Assembly (NCBI GenBank): GCA_902168225.1
Contig: CABHOW010000073.1
Location: 1 to 41,321, forward strand
Origin: an uncultured Flavihumibacter sp.
Lineage (GTDB): Bacteria > Bacteroidota > Bacteroidia > Chitinophagales > Chitinophagaceae
Length of the DNA: 41,321 nt
Direction: 5' to 3'
Positions 31,733 through 40,300 of this stretch are shown here, piece after piece; the stretch's first letter is position 1; each line of letters begins with the position of its first letter. The notes under the pieces were generated by a model. It was given only the letters and a program-made list of their open reading frames with translations, was not told the DNA's origin and made no database searches. Position numbers and translations under genes: made by a program.

Positions 31733-32676
31733 ACTTAATCATATTGCTTTTATTAATACCGATAAGAAATTATTTATTACACCGTGTGTTAGGGCCTGCT
31801 CAAAAATATGATACTGAAGTCAAACTGAGACTCATACCGGATATTATTTCTGGATGGAAAACAGTTGTGATGCTGTTTTCATTGGCCTTAATCTTTGGTT
31901 TGGCTATCTGGTGGCTCAATAAAAACCCGGCTTTACAAGGTTTGTGGAACAACTTCATTATAGACAAAAGGGTACCTGCTTCATTTTGCGAACAGGTTCA
32001 CATAAACAGCCCGGTTCGTCAGCCGGTTAATACTTTCAGTAACATAGTTTATCTGCTTACTGCTTTCATAATTTTAAATAGTTTATGGAAGAGCAGACAT
32101 GCCACTACCAAAGGACATTTATCCGAAAGCAATATTTTCTGTGTTCTTTTTTCAATTGTATTGCTCTATGTTTTCATTGCCAGTACTTTTTATCATTCTT
32201 CTCTCATCGGGATAGCTCATACACTTGATTATTCTGCTGTATTTTCCTTTTCGCTTTTCCCGGTCATGTTTTTTCTATATCAATGGTGGCTTATCAGAAA
32301 AAAAATATTGACAATTACAGAAAGGCGAAAATCAGAAACCCGGTTTTTATTGCTTTTTGCCGGTGCTAACCTCGGGCTGGCTTTGCTAACGCCAAAGGGC
32401 AAGGAACAGATTATTGCCATATTACTCGTTTTGTCGTTTTTGATATCAGCTATTATTACCGTTATAATTGAGAAACATAAGCCCGGGACCAACTATCTTA
32501 TTTACACCATCATTGCAGTTATAGCGGCTGTTATTTTGTTTGAATTTGATAAATATAAAATTATATGCAACCCGAAAAGTTTTTTTCAGCCGCATAGTCT
32601 TTGGAATATTTTTATTGGAATATCGGCCTTTTGGTTTTACCTGTATATGCGTTCTGAAAAAATTCCGGTGGCATAA
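31705..32676 (+). CDS. Ceramidase-like (CREST superfamily) membrane protein lacking one Zn ligand
   Basis: 323 residues, about 9-10 hydrophobic segments. ATG at 31705 or, perhaps better, at 31726 (Met8). The alkaline-ceramidase pattern is clear: Phe-Cys-Glu (94-96), Pro-Val-Asn-Thr-Phe-Ser-Asn (107-113), Ser160-x3-His164, Asp175, and a terminal His297-x3-Asn301 in Pro-His-Ser-Leu-Trp-Asn. Ser to Asp spacing (15) equals that in human ACER3. In ACER3 the zinc is held by one His in the Ser-x3-His motif and by both His of His-x3-His; here the last His is Asn. The protein may have lost or changed its hydrolase activity. It sits in front of the CzcA pump gene. Confidence 0.75.
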   Translation: MAGYLPAMIYLIILLLLIPIRNYLLHRVLGPAQKYDTEVKLRLIPDIISGWKTVVMLFSLALIFGLAIWWLNKNPALQGLWNNFIIDKRVPASFCEQVHINSPVRQPVNTFSNIVYLLTAFIILNSLWKSRHATTKGHLSESNIFCVLFSIVLLYVFIASTFYHSSLIGIAHTLDYSAVFSFSLFPVMFFLYQWWLIRKKILTITERRKSETRFLLLFAGANLGLALLTPKGKEQIIAILLVLSFLISAIITVIIEKHKPGTNYLIYTIIAVIAAVILFEFDKYKIICNPKSFFQPHSLWNIFIGISAFWFYLYMRSEKIPVA

Positions 32677-32811
32677 ATTGAAAAATATAAACAATAAGCA
32701 TGGTTACTATGGATAAAGTAGTGGTGAAGGTTCGATGGTGAACAATAATTGACAGAACTAAGCCCGGATGTATTACAATCTGAAAATTTAATGTTTAATA
32801 AATAAATCAAG

Positions 32812-35800
32812 ATGCTTAACAAACTCATACACTTCTCTCTTAAAAACCGTTTACTGGTAGTGGCAATGGCTGCCCTGTTAATGGTGTATGGCGTTTTTAC
32901 TTTGGTAAACCTGCCTGTAGATGTATTACCAGATTTAAACCGGCCAAGGGTAACTATTTTCCTTGAATCTAATGGCATGTCGCCCGAAGAAATTGAAGCC
33001 CAGGTTATATTACCTGTTGAAACTTCTTTGAATGGCGCACCCGGCGTAGAAGTAGTAAGGTCGGTGGCATCTCCCGGACTGGGTTTGGTATTTGTAGAGT
33101 TTGACTGGAATACAGACATCTACCGGGCCAGGCAGTTGACCGCAGAGAAAATACAAACGGTGCAATTGCCCAATAAGATTGTGCCTGTAATGGGGCCAAT
33201 CAGTTCTGTTATGGGGCAATTTATGATGATAGCTGTTTCATCTGATAGTACATCTCCTGCAGATTTGCGAACGCTGAGTGATTTTGTTATCCGCAGAAGG
33301 CTGATGAGTGTTAAAGGCATTGCACAGGTAATTCCCATTGGCGGTGTACGGATGCAATACCAGGTTTTAATTTCCCCCGATAAATTACGGCAATATAATT
33401 TATCTGTTGGGGATGTTGACGAAGCATTACAGCTTACCAATATCAATACCACCGGTGGCTTTGTAAATGACAATAAAGGCTCCGAAGTATTGGTTCGTAA
33501 TCTTGCACGGGCAAATACATTAGAAGATTTGGCCAATACAGTAGTTACCAATAAAAATGGCGCACCTGTACTGCTTCACCAACTGGCCGAAGTAAAATTT
33601 GGCGGCCCAATAAAAAGAGGTGATGGTTCCCTGAGTGGCAAACCTGCGGTAATACTTAGCATAGAAAAACAGCCGAATGCCAATACGGTTACTCTAACAG
33701 CAGAAATCATTAAAGCAATTGATGATATTAAAAAATCTGTTCCTTCTGATGTAAAAATTAATACGGATGTATTTCAGCAAAAACATTTTATTGAAAACTC
33801 CCTCACCAATGTGGAAGAGGCATTAAGGGATGGGTTTATCCTGGTAATTATCATTTTGTTTCTCTTCCTGCTTAATTTCAGAACCACCATCATTACACTT
33901 ACCGCTATTCCTTTATCACTTATCATTACAGCCATAGTTTTTAAAATGTTTGGAATATCTATCAATACCCTTACACTTGGCGGCCTTGCCATTGCCATTG
34001 GAGAACTGGTAGATGATGCTATTGTAGATGTGGAAAATGTATTCCGGCGATTAAAAGAAAACTGGACAAGCCCCAATCCAAAGCCGCTAATGAAAGTAAT
34101 TTATGAAGCCAGCAGTGAGGTAAGAAATTCTATTGTTTATGCCACTATCATTGTCGTCCTGGTATTTATTCCATTGTTTTACCTGCAGGGGATTGAAGGA
34201 AAAATATTTGCACCATTGGGAATTGCGTATATCACTTCCATCATAGCTTCTTTAGCTGTTTCACTTACCGTTACACCGGCTTTGTGCAGTTACCTGTTAG
34301 GTAAAAAAAGGCATCTCGACCACGTTAATCTTGCTTTCTGGAAAGGTAGAAAAAAACACACCCATACATTTGAAGAGGCAGAGCAGGAAAAACCTCATGG
34401 ACGGACGATTGAAGAAGAAGCTCTATATGCATCTTCGCATGATGACAGCACTTTCGTGAAGTTCTTAAAACGGCAGGATATTAAATTATTGAAGATAGGA
34501 TTAAAACGTCCTAAAATAGTTATTGGAATTGCAATTGCTTTGATTGTAGCTTCCATGAGCATCATCCCTTTTTTGGGAACAGAGTTTTTACCCCCATTTA
34601 ATGAAGGAAGTTTTACCATTAACCTGTCCCTGCCACCGGGCACTTCGCTGGAGGAAGCCAATAAAACAGGAAGCATTGCTGAAAAAGAAATTTTAAAAGT
34701 AGATGGTGTGCAGCTTACTGCCCGCCGTACAGGCCGTGCTGAGTTAGACGAACATGCCGAACCGCCAAGCAACTCTGAAATTGAAGTAGCATTATACCCC
34801 GATAAAATTAGTAAGAGGGATAAAATACTTGCACAGATAAGAGAAAGACTGTCCGTATTAAAAGGCGTAACGGTAAATATAGGGCAGCCTATTTCCCATC
34901 GTCTTGACCATTTACTCTCTGGTGTGCGGGCACAGATTGCCATCAAAATTTTTGGAAACGATTTGGCTGATTTACGCAGTAATGCCGGCAAACTAAAAGA
35001 TATTATCAGTGCAGTTCCCGGTGCTGTAGATGTACAGGTGGAAAAACAGGTATTGGTGCCCCAGCTAAGTATAAGAATAGACCGGGCGGCTGTGCAGCGG
35101 TACGGATTGCAGGTAGGTAAAGTAGCCGAGGATATTGAAATATTTTACAATGGTAAGGTAAGTACACAGATATTGGATGGGCAAAAAACATTTGATATAG
35201 TGCTGCGTACCACCGACAGTATCAGAAGCAATCTTGATGAAATCGGCAATACACAAATAGCTACCTCTGATGGTGCGCTGATTCCACTAAAACAAATCGC
35301 CCAAATTGAAATGGAAAGTGGTGTCAATTCTGTATATCACGAAAACACTTTAAGACGAATTGTAGTTTCCGCCAATGTTCAGGGCAGAGACCTTGGAAGC
35401 ACGGTAAAAGAAATGCAGCAGAAGGTGAATGAACAATTACAACTTCCGCAGGGATATTTTCTGCAATGGGGCGGCCAGTTTGAAAGCCAGCAATCAGCTT
35501 CAAAGCTAATTACTATTCTGAGCATATTTTCTATTGCCGGCATCTTCTTGGTATTATACAGTCATTTCAAATCAAGTCGTATTGCGCTGCAGATTATGCT
35601 TAATGTACCGTTGGCGTTGATAGGAAGTGTGGTAGCCGTATTGCTTACCGGCGGTGTTTTTTCTATTGCTACTATGGTCGGGTTTATTACACTTACGGGT
35701 ATAGCATCAAGGAACGGTATTATGATGATAAGCCATTACATACACCTTGTACAGCATGAGGGTGAAACTTTCAGTGATAAGATGATTATCCGTGGTTCGC

Positions 35801-36042
35801 TGGAAAGATTAGTGCCGGTATTAATGACTGCCCTGGTTGCGGCATTGGCTTTAATTCCTTTAACGATGGATGCCACTGCACCGGGAAAAGAAATTTTGTA
35901 TCCCGTTGCTACTGTTATCCTCGGAGGTTTAATCAGCTCTACTTTATTAGATATGATTGTAACACCTGTTGTATTTAAACAGTTTGGCAAAAAAGCATTA
36001 GATAAGTATATAGCTGAACAAAATAAAAAAGATATGGAGTAA
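32812..36042 (+). CDS. czcA: CzcA-like heavy-metal RND efflux pump, intact
   Basis: 1076 residues, full family length. TM1 at about 13-30, TM2-TM6 in the middle, TM7-TM12 at the end. The proton-relay motif in TM4 is Ile-Gly-Glu-Leu-Val-Asp-Asp-Ala-Ile-Val-Asp-Val-Glu-Asn-Val, typical of the heavy-metal group. The porter domain has Gly-Thr-Glu-Phe-Leu-Pro-Pro-Phe-Asn-Glu-Gly. A cytoplasmic loop near residue 510-545 carries Lys-Lys-His-Thr-His-Thr-Phe, which might bind metal. It differs clearly from the split CusA-like pump, so it probably handles other ions. It should work with the TolC gene (26502) and the fused adaptor (27689). The 135-base gap before it shows no clear promoter. Confidence 0.92.
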   Translation: MLNKLIHFSLKNRLLVVAMAALLMVYGVFTLVNLPVDVLPDLNRPRVTIFLESNGMSPEEIEAQVILPVETSLNGAPGVEVVRSVASPGLGLVFVEFDWNTDIYRARQLTAEKIQTVQLPNKIVPVMGPISSVMGQFMMIAVSSDSTSPADLRTLSDFVIRRRLMSVKGIAQVIPIGGVRMQYQVLISPDKLRQYNLSVGDVDEALQLTNINTTGGFVNDNKGSEVLVRNLARANTLEDLANTVVTNKNGAPVLLHQLAEVKFGGPIKRGDGSLSGKPAVILSIEKQPNANTVTLTAEIIKAIDDIKKSVPSDVKINTDVFQQKHFIENSLTNVEEALRDGFILVIIILFLFLLNFRTTIITLTAIPLSLIITAIVFKMFGISINTLTLGGLAIAIGELVDDAIVDVENVFRRLKENWTSPNPKPLMKVIYEASSEVRNSIVYATIIVVLVFIPLFYLQGIEGKIFAPLGIAYITSIIASLAVSLTVTPALCSYLLGKKRHLDHVNLAFWKGRKKHTHTFEEAEQEKPHGRTIEEEALYASSHDDSTFVKFLKRQDIKLLKIGLKRPKIVIGIAIALIVASMSIIPFLGTEFLPPFNEGSFTINLSLPPGTSLEEANKTGSIAEKEILKVDGVQLTARRTGRAELDEHAEPPSNSEIEVALYPDKISKRDKILAQIRERLSVLKGVTVNIGQPISHRLDHLLSGVRAQIAIKIFGNDLADLRSNAGKLKDIISAVPGAVDVQVEKQVLVPQLSIRIDRAAVQRYGLQVGKVAEDIEIFYNGKVSTQILDGQKTFDIVLRTTDSIRSNLDEIGNTQIATSDGALIPLKQIAQIEMESGVNSVYHENTLRRIVVSANVQGRDLGSTVKEMQQKVNEQLQLPQGYFLQWGGQFESQQSASKLITILSIFSIAGIFLVLYSHFKSSRIALQIMLNVPLALIGSVVAVLLTGGVFSIATMVGFITLTGIASRNGIMMISHYIHLVQHEGETFSDKMIIRGSLERLVPVLMTALVAALALIPLTMDATAPGKEILYPVATVILGGLISSTLLDMIVTPVVFKQFGKKALDKYIAEQNKKDME

Positions 36043-36117
36043 CAGAGAAATAAAAGTAACCCTTACTAAAGGATAATTGCTTGTAAACAATATTGTCAAC
36101 CTTTTAAAGTGAAAGCA

Positions 36118-36783
36118 ATGAAATACAGATTTGTTATTTTGCTTCTTGTTACAGCTATTGTATCAGGATGCAGTACCGCCTACAACTTGTCGTATAATGA
36201 TTACGACCAAACTGTGGACTTCAGTAAATACAAAACATTTTCCTGGATTCCACATACCGATAACGATAACACTCCTTATCATAACCAGATTATTTTCAAT
36301 AATACCGTCAATTATTTTTCGCATGAACTGGCGGCAAGGGGCATGACTTTAGATAATGACAACCCGGATGTGCTGTTTGAACTGAAAGTAACAGAAAGTA
36401 AAAAAACCAGGACTGAACAGGTGCGTACTACAGTTCCCACAAACAATTATAATTATAATAATGCCTATCAGTACAGGGCCATTTCACCTCATAACCCCTA
36501 TTATAATGTTAACCCAAGGGCTTATTATTATAACAGGCCATTAAATTACAATTATAACAGTTATACATATGGCTATACAACCAAAACGGTGGACTATATC
36601 CGGGGGGCTATAACTGTAAATGTCATTGACAGGAAACAAAATAAGTTTATTTATACTGCCATAGTGGAAGCCGATTTATACGACCCTTCCACTTTGCAAA
36701 GAGAATTACATCCGGCAGTGCATACACTTTTGGAGAATTTCCCGGTAAAGCCCCCTGCAACGGCAAAAAAAAGCAGAAGATGA
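36118..36783 (+). CDS. DUF4136 lipoprotein, paralogue 3
   Basis: 221 residues from the ATG at 36118; a GTG at 36109 is also in frame but the ATG gives the better signal peptide. The lipobox is Ile-Val-Ser-Gly-Cys18. The family start motif is Tyr-Asp-Gln-Thr-Val-Asp-Phe-Ser-Lys-Tyr-Lys-Thr-Phe-Ser-Trp-Ile-Pro and the end motif Leu-His-Pro-Ala-Val-His-x-x-Leu-x-x-x-Pro-Val-Lys-Pro. The middle is Asn/Tyr-rich, like paralogue 1. It follows the CzcA pump by 75 bases. A 10-bp palindrome (ACAAT/ATTGT) lies between. Envelope protein of unknown function. Confidence 0.85.
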   Translation: MKYRFVILLLVTAIVSGCSTAYNLSYNDYDQTVDFSKYKTFSWIPHTDNDNTPYHNQIIFNNTVNYFSHELAARGMTLDNDNPDVLFELKVTESKKTRTEQVRTTVPTNNYNYNNAYQYRAISPHNPYYNVNPRAYYYNRPLNYNYNSYTYGYTTKTVDYIRGAITVNVIDRKQNKFIYTAIVEADLYDPSTLQRELHPAVHTLLENFPVKPPATAKKSRR

Positions 36784-36842
36784 CGGCGTTCAATGAGATT
36801 AATTTGATTTAAAAAACAAAATATCATTTAAAACTTAAAATT

Positions 36843-37265
36843 ATGAAACAGTTTTTTGCATTTGTTATGGTGCTGTTATCTGCATCATTTTTACAGGCAC
36901 AGGATGTTATTACTTTACGTACAGGCGAAACTATTAATGCTAAAGTATCAGAAGTAGGTATTAACGAAGTAAGATATTTCAAGTCCTCTAATATTAATGG
37001 GCCGGTTTATGTTGCTATAAAAACAGACATTAGTCAGATAGTTTATGAAAATGGAAATAGCGACATATTTAATGCCACCGCACCACAGCCAACTACAGTA
37101 ATTGTCCAGCAACCTCAAACTGTTTATGCAGAACAGCCAGTTCGCAGAAGAAACTTCTGGAACAGCGGTTGGAGGTATCCTGTCGTCGTTAGTCATATTG
37201 ACCTTGGGCATCATGGCGGATATTATTATGGTGGTCATCACGGAGGTCATGGCGGGCATCATTAA
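36843..37265 (+). CDS. Secreted protein with Gly/His-rich metal-binding tail
   Basis: 140 residues. Signal peptide 1-19 ends Leu-Gln-Ala-Gln. A small beta domain follows (Asp-Val-Ile-Thr-Leu-Arg-Thr-Gly-Glu-Thr-Ile-Asn-Ala-Lys-Val-Ser-Glu-Val-Gly), of a type common in Bacteroidota surface or envelope proteins. The last 20 residues are Gly/His/Tyr-rich (His-His-Gly-Gly repeats), a likely Ni/Zn/Cu-binding tail. It closes the second efflux block. Family not named; function inferred from composition. Confidence 0.7.
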   Translation: MKQFFAFVMVLLSASFLQAQDVITLRTGETINAKVSEVGINEVRYFKSSNINGPVYVAIKTDISQIVYENGNSDIFNATAPQPTTVIVQQPQTVYAEQPVRRRNFWNSGWRYPVVVSHIDLGHHGGYYYGGHHGGHGGHH

Positions 37266-37275
37266 GTATAAAACA

Positions 37276-37345
37276 TGGGTCGGAGCCCTGCTTTGGTTTC
37301 CTTATATATAAGGAAACAGTTTCTGGAGCAGGGTTTCCGCACCCA
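37276..37345. repeat. 70-bp imperfect inverted repeat with a 22-bp perfect core
   Basis: The core (37296-37317) has arms GTTTCCTTATA and TATAAGGAAAC, perfect complements. Outside it, CCCTGCT (37286-37292) pairs with AGCAGGG (37327-37333), CGGA (37281-37284) with TCCG (37336-37339), and GGT/ACC at the ends. The result is a long bulged hairpin that starts 10 bases after a stop codon. No T tract follows. It may be a bidirectional terminator, a processing site or a small repeat element. No gene is seen between 37266 and 37405. Confidence 0.6.
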
Positions 37346-37405
37346 CCAACTGATAACTCCGTTTTAAGAAGTATTTAATTAGAGTAATTTTTAAAAAGTA
37401 TTGTA

Positions 37406-38056
37406 GTGGAGCAAGCAAAATACATTCCGGCACTTCGATTCAAATGGCTTACGCCACTGTATGATTTTTTGATAAATATCACAATGCCAGAGAAAAAAAT
37501 TAAACAAGCGTTAATTGCAACAGCAAATATTCCGCAAGGCGTAAAAGTGTTGGATTTTGGATGCGGTACAGCTACACTGACTATGATGGTAAAAGAAATG
37601 TATCCCGGGGCGAAGGTGACAGGGATTGATGTTGATAGAGAAATATTAGACAGGGCAATTGAAAAAGTAAAAGAAAAGAAGTTAGATATTTTTTTACTGG
37701 ATTATGATGGGAGGCAGCTTCCCTTTCAGCACAATGCATTTGACAGAACTGTATCCTGCTTAGTATTTCATCATCTTGATACAGAAACAAAGCAAAAGGC
37801 TCTTGCAGAAATATTCAGGGTTTTAAATAAAGACGGGCAATTGCATATTGCGGATTTTGGCCGTTCAACATCATGGATTCAAAGAACACTTTTTAATATA
37901 ATAAGAAGACTGGATGGATTTAAATCAACAGATGCAAATGCAAAAGGGTTATTACCTGAATTGATTTCAGATGCAGGGTTTGAACATGTAGTAATTAAAA
38001 AGCGTTTTAAAACCATGTTTGGAGAAGTACAAATAATCAGTGCTGAAAAAATATAA
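37406..38056 (+). CDS. Class I SAM-dependent methyltransferase, UbiE-like
   Basis: 216 residues from a GTG at 37406. Motif I is Val-Leu-Asp-Phe-Gly-Cys-Gly-Thr-Ala (48-56), followed by the acidic end of strand 2 (Gly-Ile-Asp-Val-Asp), then Pro-Phe-Gln-His-Asn-Ala-Phe-Asp-Arg-Thr-Val-Ser and Glu-Ile-Phe-Arg-Val-Leu-Asn-Lys-Asp-Gly-Gln-Leu as in UbiE/methyltransferase-11 proteins. The start is weak: no clear ribosome-binding site, and the first ATG is residue 27. Substrate unknown; small-molecule, metal(oid) or quinone methylation are all possible. Confidence 0.82.
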   Translation: MEQAKYIPALRFKWLTPLYDFLINITMPEKKIKQALIATANIPQGVKVLDFGCGTATLTMMVKEMYPGAKVTGIDVDREILDRAIEKVKEKKLDIFLLDYDGRQLPFQHNAFDRTVSCLVFHHLDTETKQKALAEIFRVLNKDGQLHIADFGRSTSWIQRTLFNIIRRLDGFKSTDANAKGLLPELISDAGFEHVVIKKRFKTMFGEVQIISAEKI

Positions 38057-38074
38057 ATTATAATAAACAATCTC

Positions 38075-38641
38075 ATGAAAAAGAAATTTTATTTACTGCT
38101 TTTAATAATAGCAACAGCATTTTCTGTAACAGCACAGGAACAAAAGAAAGAGGAAGTTTGCTATAATCCTAACCTCGTAAAAGATACCAGCAAGAAGAGC
38201 ATCAAGTCAATGGCTTATGCCATAGTAAACGGAGATAGTATAAAAATCAACTATCATTCTCCCGGCGTTCGTAAAAGAATTATATGGGGTGGCCTTGTTC
38301 CGTATGATGAAGTATGGGTAACCGGCGCACATGATGCCACTACAGTGGAGATGCCAAAGGCATTTGTTGTTAATGGCAAAACAATACCAGCCGGTAAATA
38401 TGCCATCTTCACCATCCCTGGTAAAAATGCGTGGACAGTTATTATTAACAAGCAATGGCAACAACACCTGGCAACTGAATATGACGAAAAGGAGGATGTA
38501 GTAAGAATAAAAGTTAAATTAAGAGAAATTAGTCATACAGAAAGACTACAATATTTTATAGAGCCTGCAAAAGACAATGATGTAAAAATTGCAGTGGCAT
38601 GGGAAAAGATTATTGTTGAGTTTATAATTAAAATAAAGTAA
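38075..38641 (+). CDS. DUF2911 secreted protein
   Basis: 188 residues. Signal peptide 1-21 ends Val-Thr-Ala-Gln. The DUF2911 core is clear: Ile-Lys-Ile-Asn-Tyr-His-Ser-Pro-Gly-Val-Arg-Lys-Arg-x-Ile-Trp-Gly-Gly-Leu-Val-Pro-Tyr, then Val-Trp-Val-Thr-Gly-Ala, Gly-Lys-Tyr-Ala-Ile-Phe-Thr-Ile-Pro and the ending Val-Ala-Trp-Glu-Lys. The family is widespread in Bacteroidota and of unknown function. A Met-Pro-Lys-Ala-Phe turn replaces the more usual text in some members. It precedes a PepSY gene by 6 bases. Confidence 0.85.
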   Translation: MKKKFYLLLLIIATAFSVTAQEQKKEEVCYNPNLVKDTSKKSIKSMAYAIVNGDSIKINYHSPGVRKRIIWGGLVPYDEVWVTGAHDATTVEMPKAFVVNGKTIPAGKYAIFTIPGKNAWTVIINKQWQQHLATEYDEKEDVVRIKVKLREISHTERLQYFIEPAKDNDVKIAVAWEKIIVEFIIKIK

Positions 38642-38647
38642 CCGGCT

Positions 38648-39409
38648 ATGGCAAAAAGCAAACACTACTACATCCGCAGAACACATCGTTGGCTCGGTGT
38701 TATACTCGGTATTCAATTTTTGTTATGGACAACTGGCGGCCTTTACTTCAGCTGGAGCAATATGGATGAAGTACACGGAGATTTTCAAAAAAGAAATACA
38801 CCGCTGTTATCATCCAATATTTCATTGGTTTCCCCAACAATGGTTTTGAATACAATTAAAAAAGTTCACCGGTTAGATTCAGTTGTATCCATTCAATTGA
38901 TTGAAATTTTGGGTAAGCCTTTTTACCAGATTCGTTCTATCAGTGCTAGTCATAACGAAGCTAATCATGAACATGACATACAGGCAATGAACCATCTTGC
39001 CAATGCAGAAACAGGCCGGCTCAGGGAGCCACTTACAAAAGAGGAAGCCATTGAAGTTGTAAAAAGACATTTCAATGGTGAACCTAAAGTAAAGTCAGTT
39101 GAATACTTAACTGATGCTGATAAACATCACGAATACAGGGAAAATCCTTTGCCTGCTTACGCCGTCACATTTGAACATCCATTAAAAGCCACTGTGTATG
39201 TAGCCAGCGAATTAGGAACTGTTCAAAAATTCAGGAACAATAAATGGAGAATATTTGATTTCTTATGGATGATGCACACAATGGATTATAAAGGCAGGGA
39301 CAATTTTGGGAATATTCTTCTTCGCATTTTTTCAGTTTTCGGATTACTAACCGTTTTGAGCGGATTTATTTTAGTTTTTTCTACATATTTTAAAAAAAAC
39401 AGATCATGA
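38648..39409 (+). CDS. PepSY-domain membrane protein
   Basis: 253 residues. N-terminal TM helix (about 14-37, after Arg-Arg-Thr-His-Arg-Trp-Leu-Gly-Val) and a C-terminal TM helix (about 225-247), with a periplasmic domain between containing two PepSY-like units (Leu-Thr-Lys-Glu-Glu-Ala-Ile-Glu-Val-Val-Lys-Arg-His-Phe). A His pair (His-Glu-His) lies in the middle. PepSY-TM proteins are often linked to metal uptake or reduction. From Met39 (38762) onward the gene is about 90% identical in DNA to 40301-40950 downstream. The stop overlaps the start of the next gene by 4 bases (ATGA). Confidence 0.82.
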   Translation: MAKSKHYYIRRTHRWLGVILGIQFLLWTTGGLYFSWSNMDEVHGDFQKRNTPLLSSNISLVSPTMVLNTIKKVHRLDSVVSIQLIEILGKPFYQIRSISASHNEANHEHDIQAMNHLANAETGRLREPLTKEEAIEVVKRHFNGEPKVKSVEYLTDADKHHEYRENPLPAYAVTFEHPLKATVYVASELGTVQKFRNNKWRIFDFLWMMHTMDYKGRDNFGNILLRIFSVFGLLTVLSGFILVFSTYFKKNRS

Positions 39410-40167
39410 AAGAGTCATTTTACAATGAATACATTACACTTGAAAGAACCAATTGGTGGTTTTGCGTAAGAGAGAAGATTTTGGAGATCCTAATTAGACG
39501 TTATTGTATCATAGAGCCTAATTTAACGCCAAATATTCTGAATATTGGCGTTGCAGGTGGTGCTACTTCAGTTATGCTCTCCAAATTTGGTTCAATCGTT
39601 TCAACTGAAATTCATGAAGAGTGTAGAAATTTTGTCAACAATACTTTAGGGCTTTACTGTGTAAGTGATTCTGTTACACAAATGAGTTTTCCTGCAAACA
39701 CTTATGATTTTGTATGTGCATTTGATGTTATTGAACATGTAGAAAACGACGTTCGGGCGATTGATGAAATATTTAGAGTTTGTAAACCAAACGGCTATAT
39801 TGTGCTGTCGGTACCCGCGTATATGTCTCTTTGGAGTGATCATGATGTTATTAATCAACATTTCAGAAGGTATAATCACAACATGGTCAAGAAGTTATTA
39901 GTGAATCACACTTGTAAATTAGTGTTTCATACATACTTTAATTTTTTCCTGTTTTTCCCCATATATCTATTTAGGAAGGTGAAAAACGTTTTTTATACTA
40001 ATAAAAAATCAGAACCAGTTTCGGATACATCTTATTTTAAAAATATTAGTATATTAACGTTTCTTTGTAAAACTATTTTTTCTCTTGATTTATTTTTTTT
40101 GAGAAATGGTTTAACTTTTAGTTGTGGAGTATCCTACTTTGTTATTCTTCAAAAGAAAAGTGATTAA
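39406..40167 (+). CDS. SAM-dependent methyltransferase with C-terminal hydrophobic tail, likely inserted
   Basis: 253 residues. An N-terminal Trp-Trp-Phe-x-x-Arg motif (about 18-23) is followed by a class I fold: Asn-Ile-Gly-Val-Ala-Gly-Gly-Ala-Thr, Phe-Asp-Val-Ile-Glu-His-Val and Arg-Val-Cys-Lys-Pro-Asn-Gly-Tyr-Ile. Methyltransferases with this Trp-Trp-Phe-x-x-Arg start usually modify cell-surface lipids or sugars. Two hydrophobic segments lie at the C-terminus (about 180-195 and 220-248). Its base composition is clearly more AT-rich than its neighbours, and it is flanked by the two copies of the PepSY gene, so it probably came in by transfer or rearrangement. The ATGA overlap with PepSY copy 1 suggests it is still translated. 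Confidence 0.75.
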   Translation: MKESFYNEYITLERTNWWFCVREKILEILIRRYCIIEPNLTPNILNIGVAGGATSVMLSKFGSIVSTEIHEECRNFVNNTLGLYCVSDSVTQMSFPANTYDFVCAFDVIEHVENDVRAIDEIFRVCKPNGYIVLSVPAYMSLWSDHDVINQHFRRYNHNMVKKLLVNHTCKLVFHTYFNFFLFFPIYLFRKVKNVFYTNKKSEPVSDTSYFKNISILTFLCKTIFSLDLFFLRNGLTFSCGVSYFVILQKKSD

Positions 40168-40300
40168 GAATAGGGTACTAACTTTTTCTTCTTTATGTAT
40201 GCAAGGAATATTAAGAAAAAGAAAGCAAAAGTATGTACAACTATCTTCTACACTATTTGTATTTCTGAAAGTGAAATCTGAATTGAATTTTTATTCCAAA

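Noticed and set aside
34395..34991. 198-codon reading frame on the minus strand, and many shorter ones across the window
   Set aside because: They lie fully inside strong + strand genes, have no recognisable domains and no start context; they are shadows of coding sequence.
40124..40300. Upstream extension of the second PepSY copy to the ATG at 40124
   Set aside because: It overlaps the methyltransferase end and its 59 residues do not match the N-terminus of the first PepSY protein.
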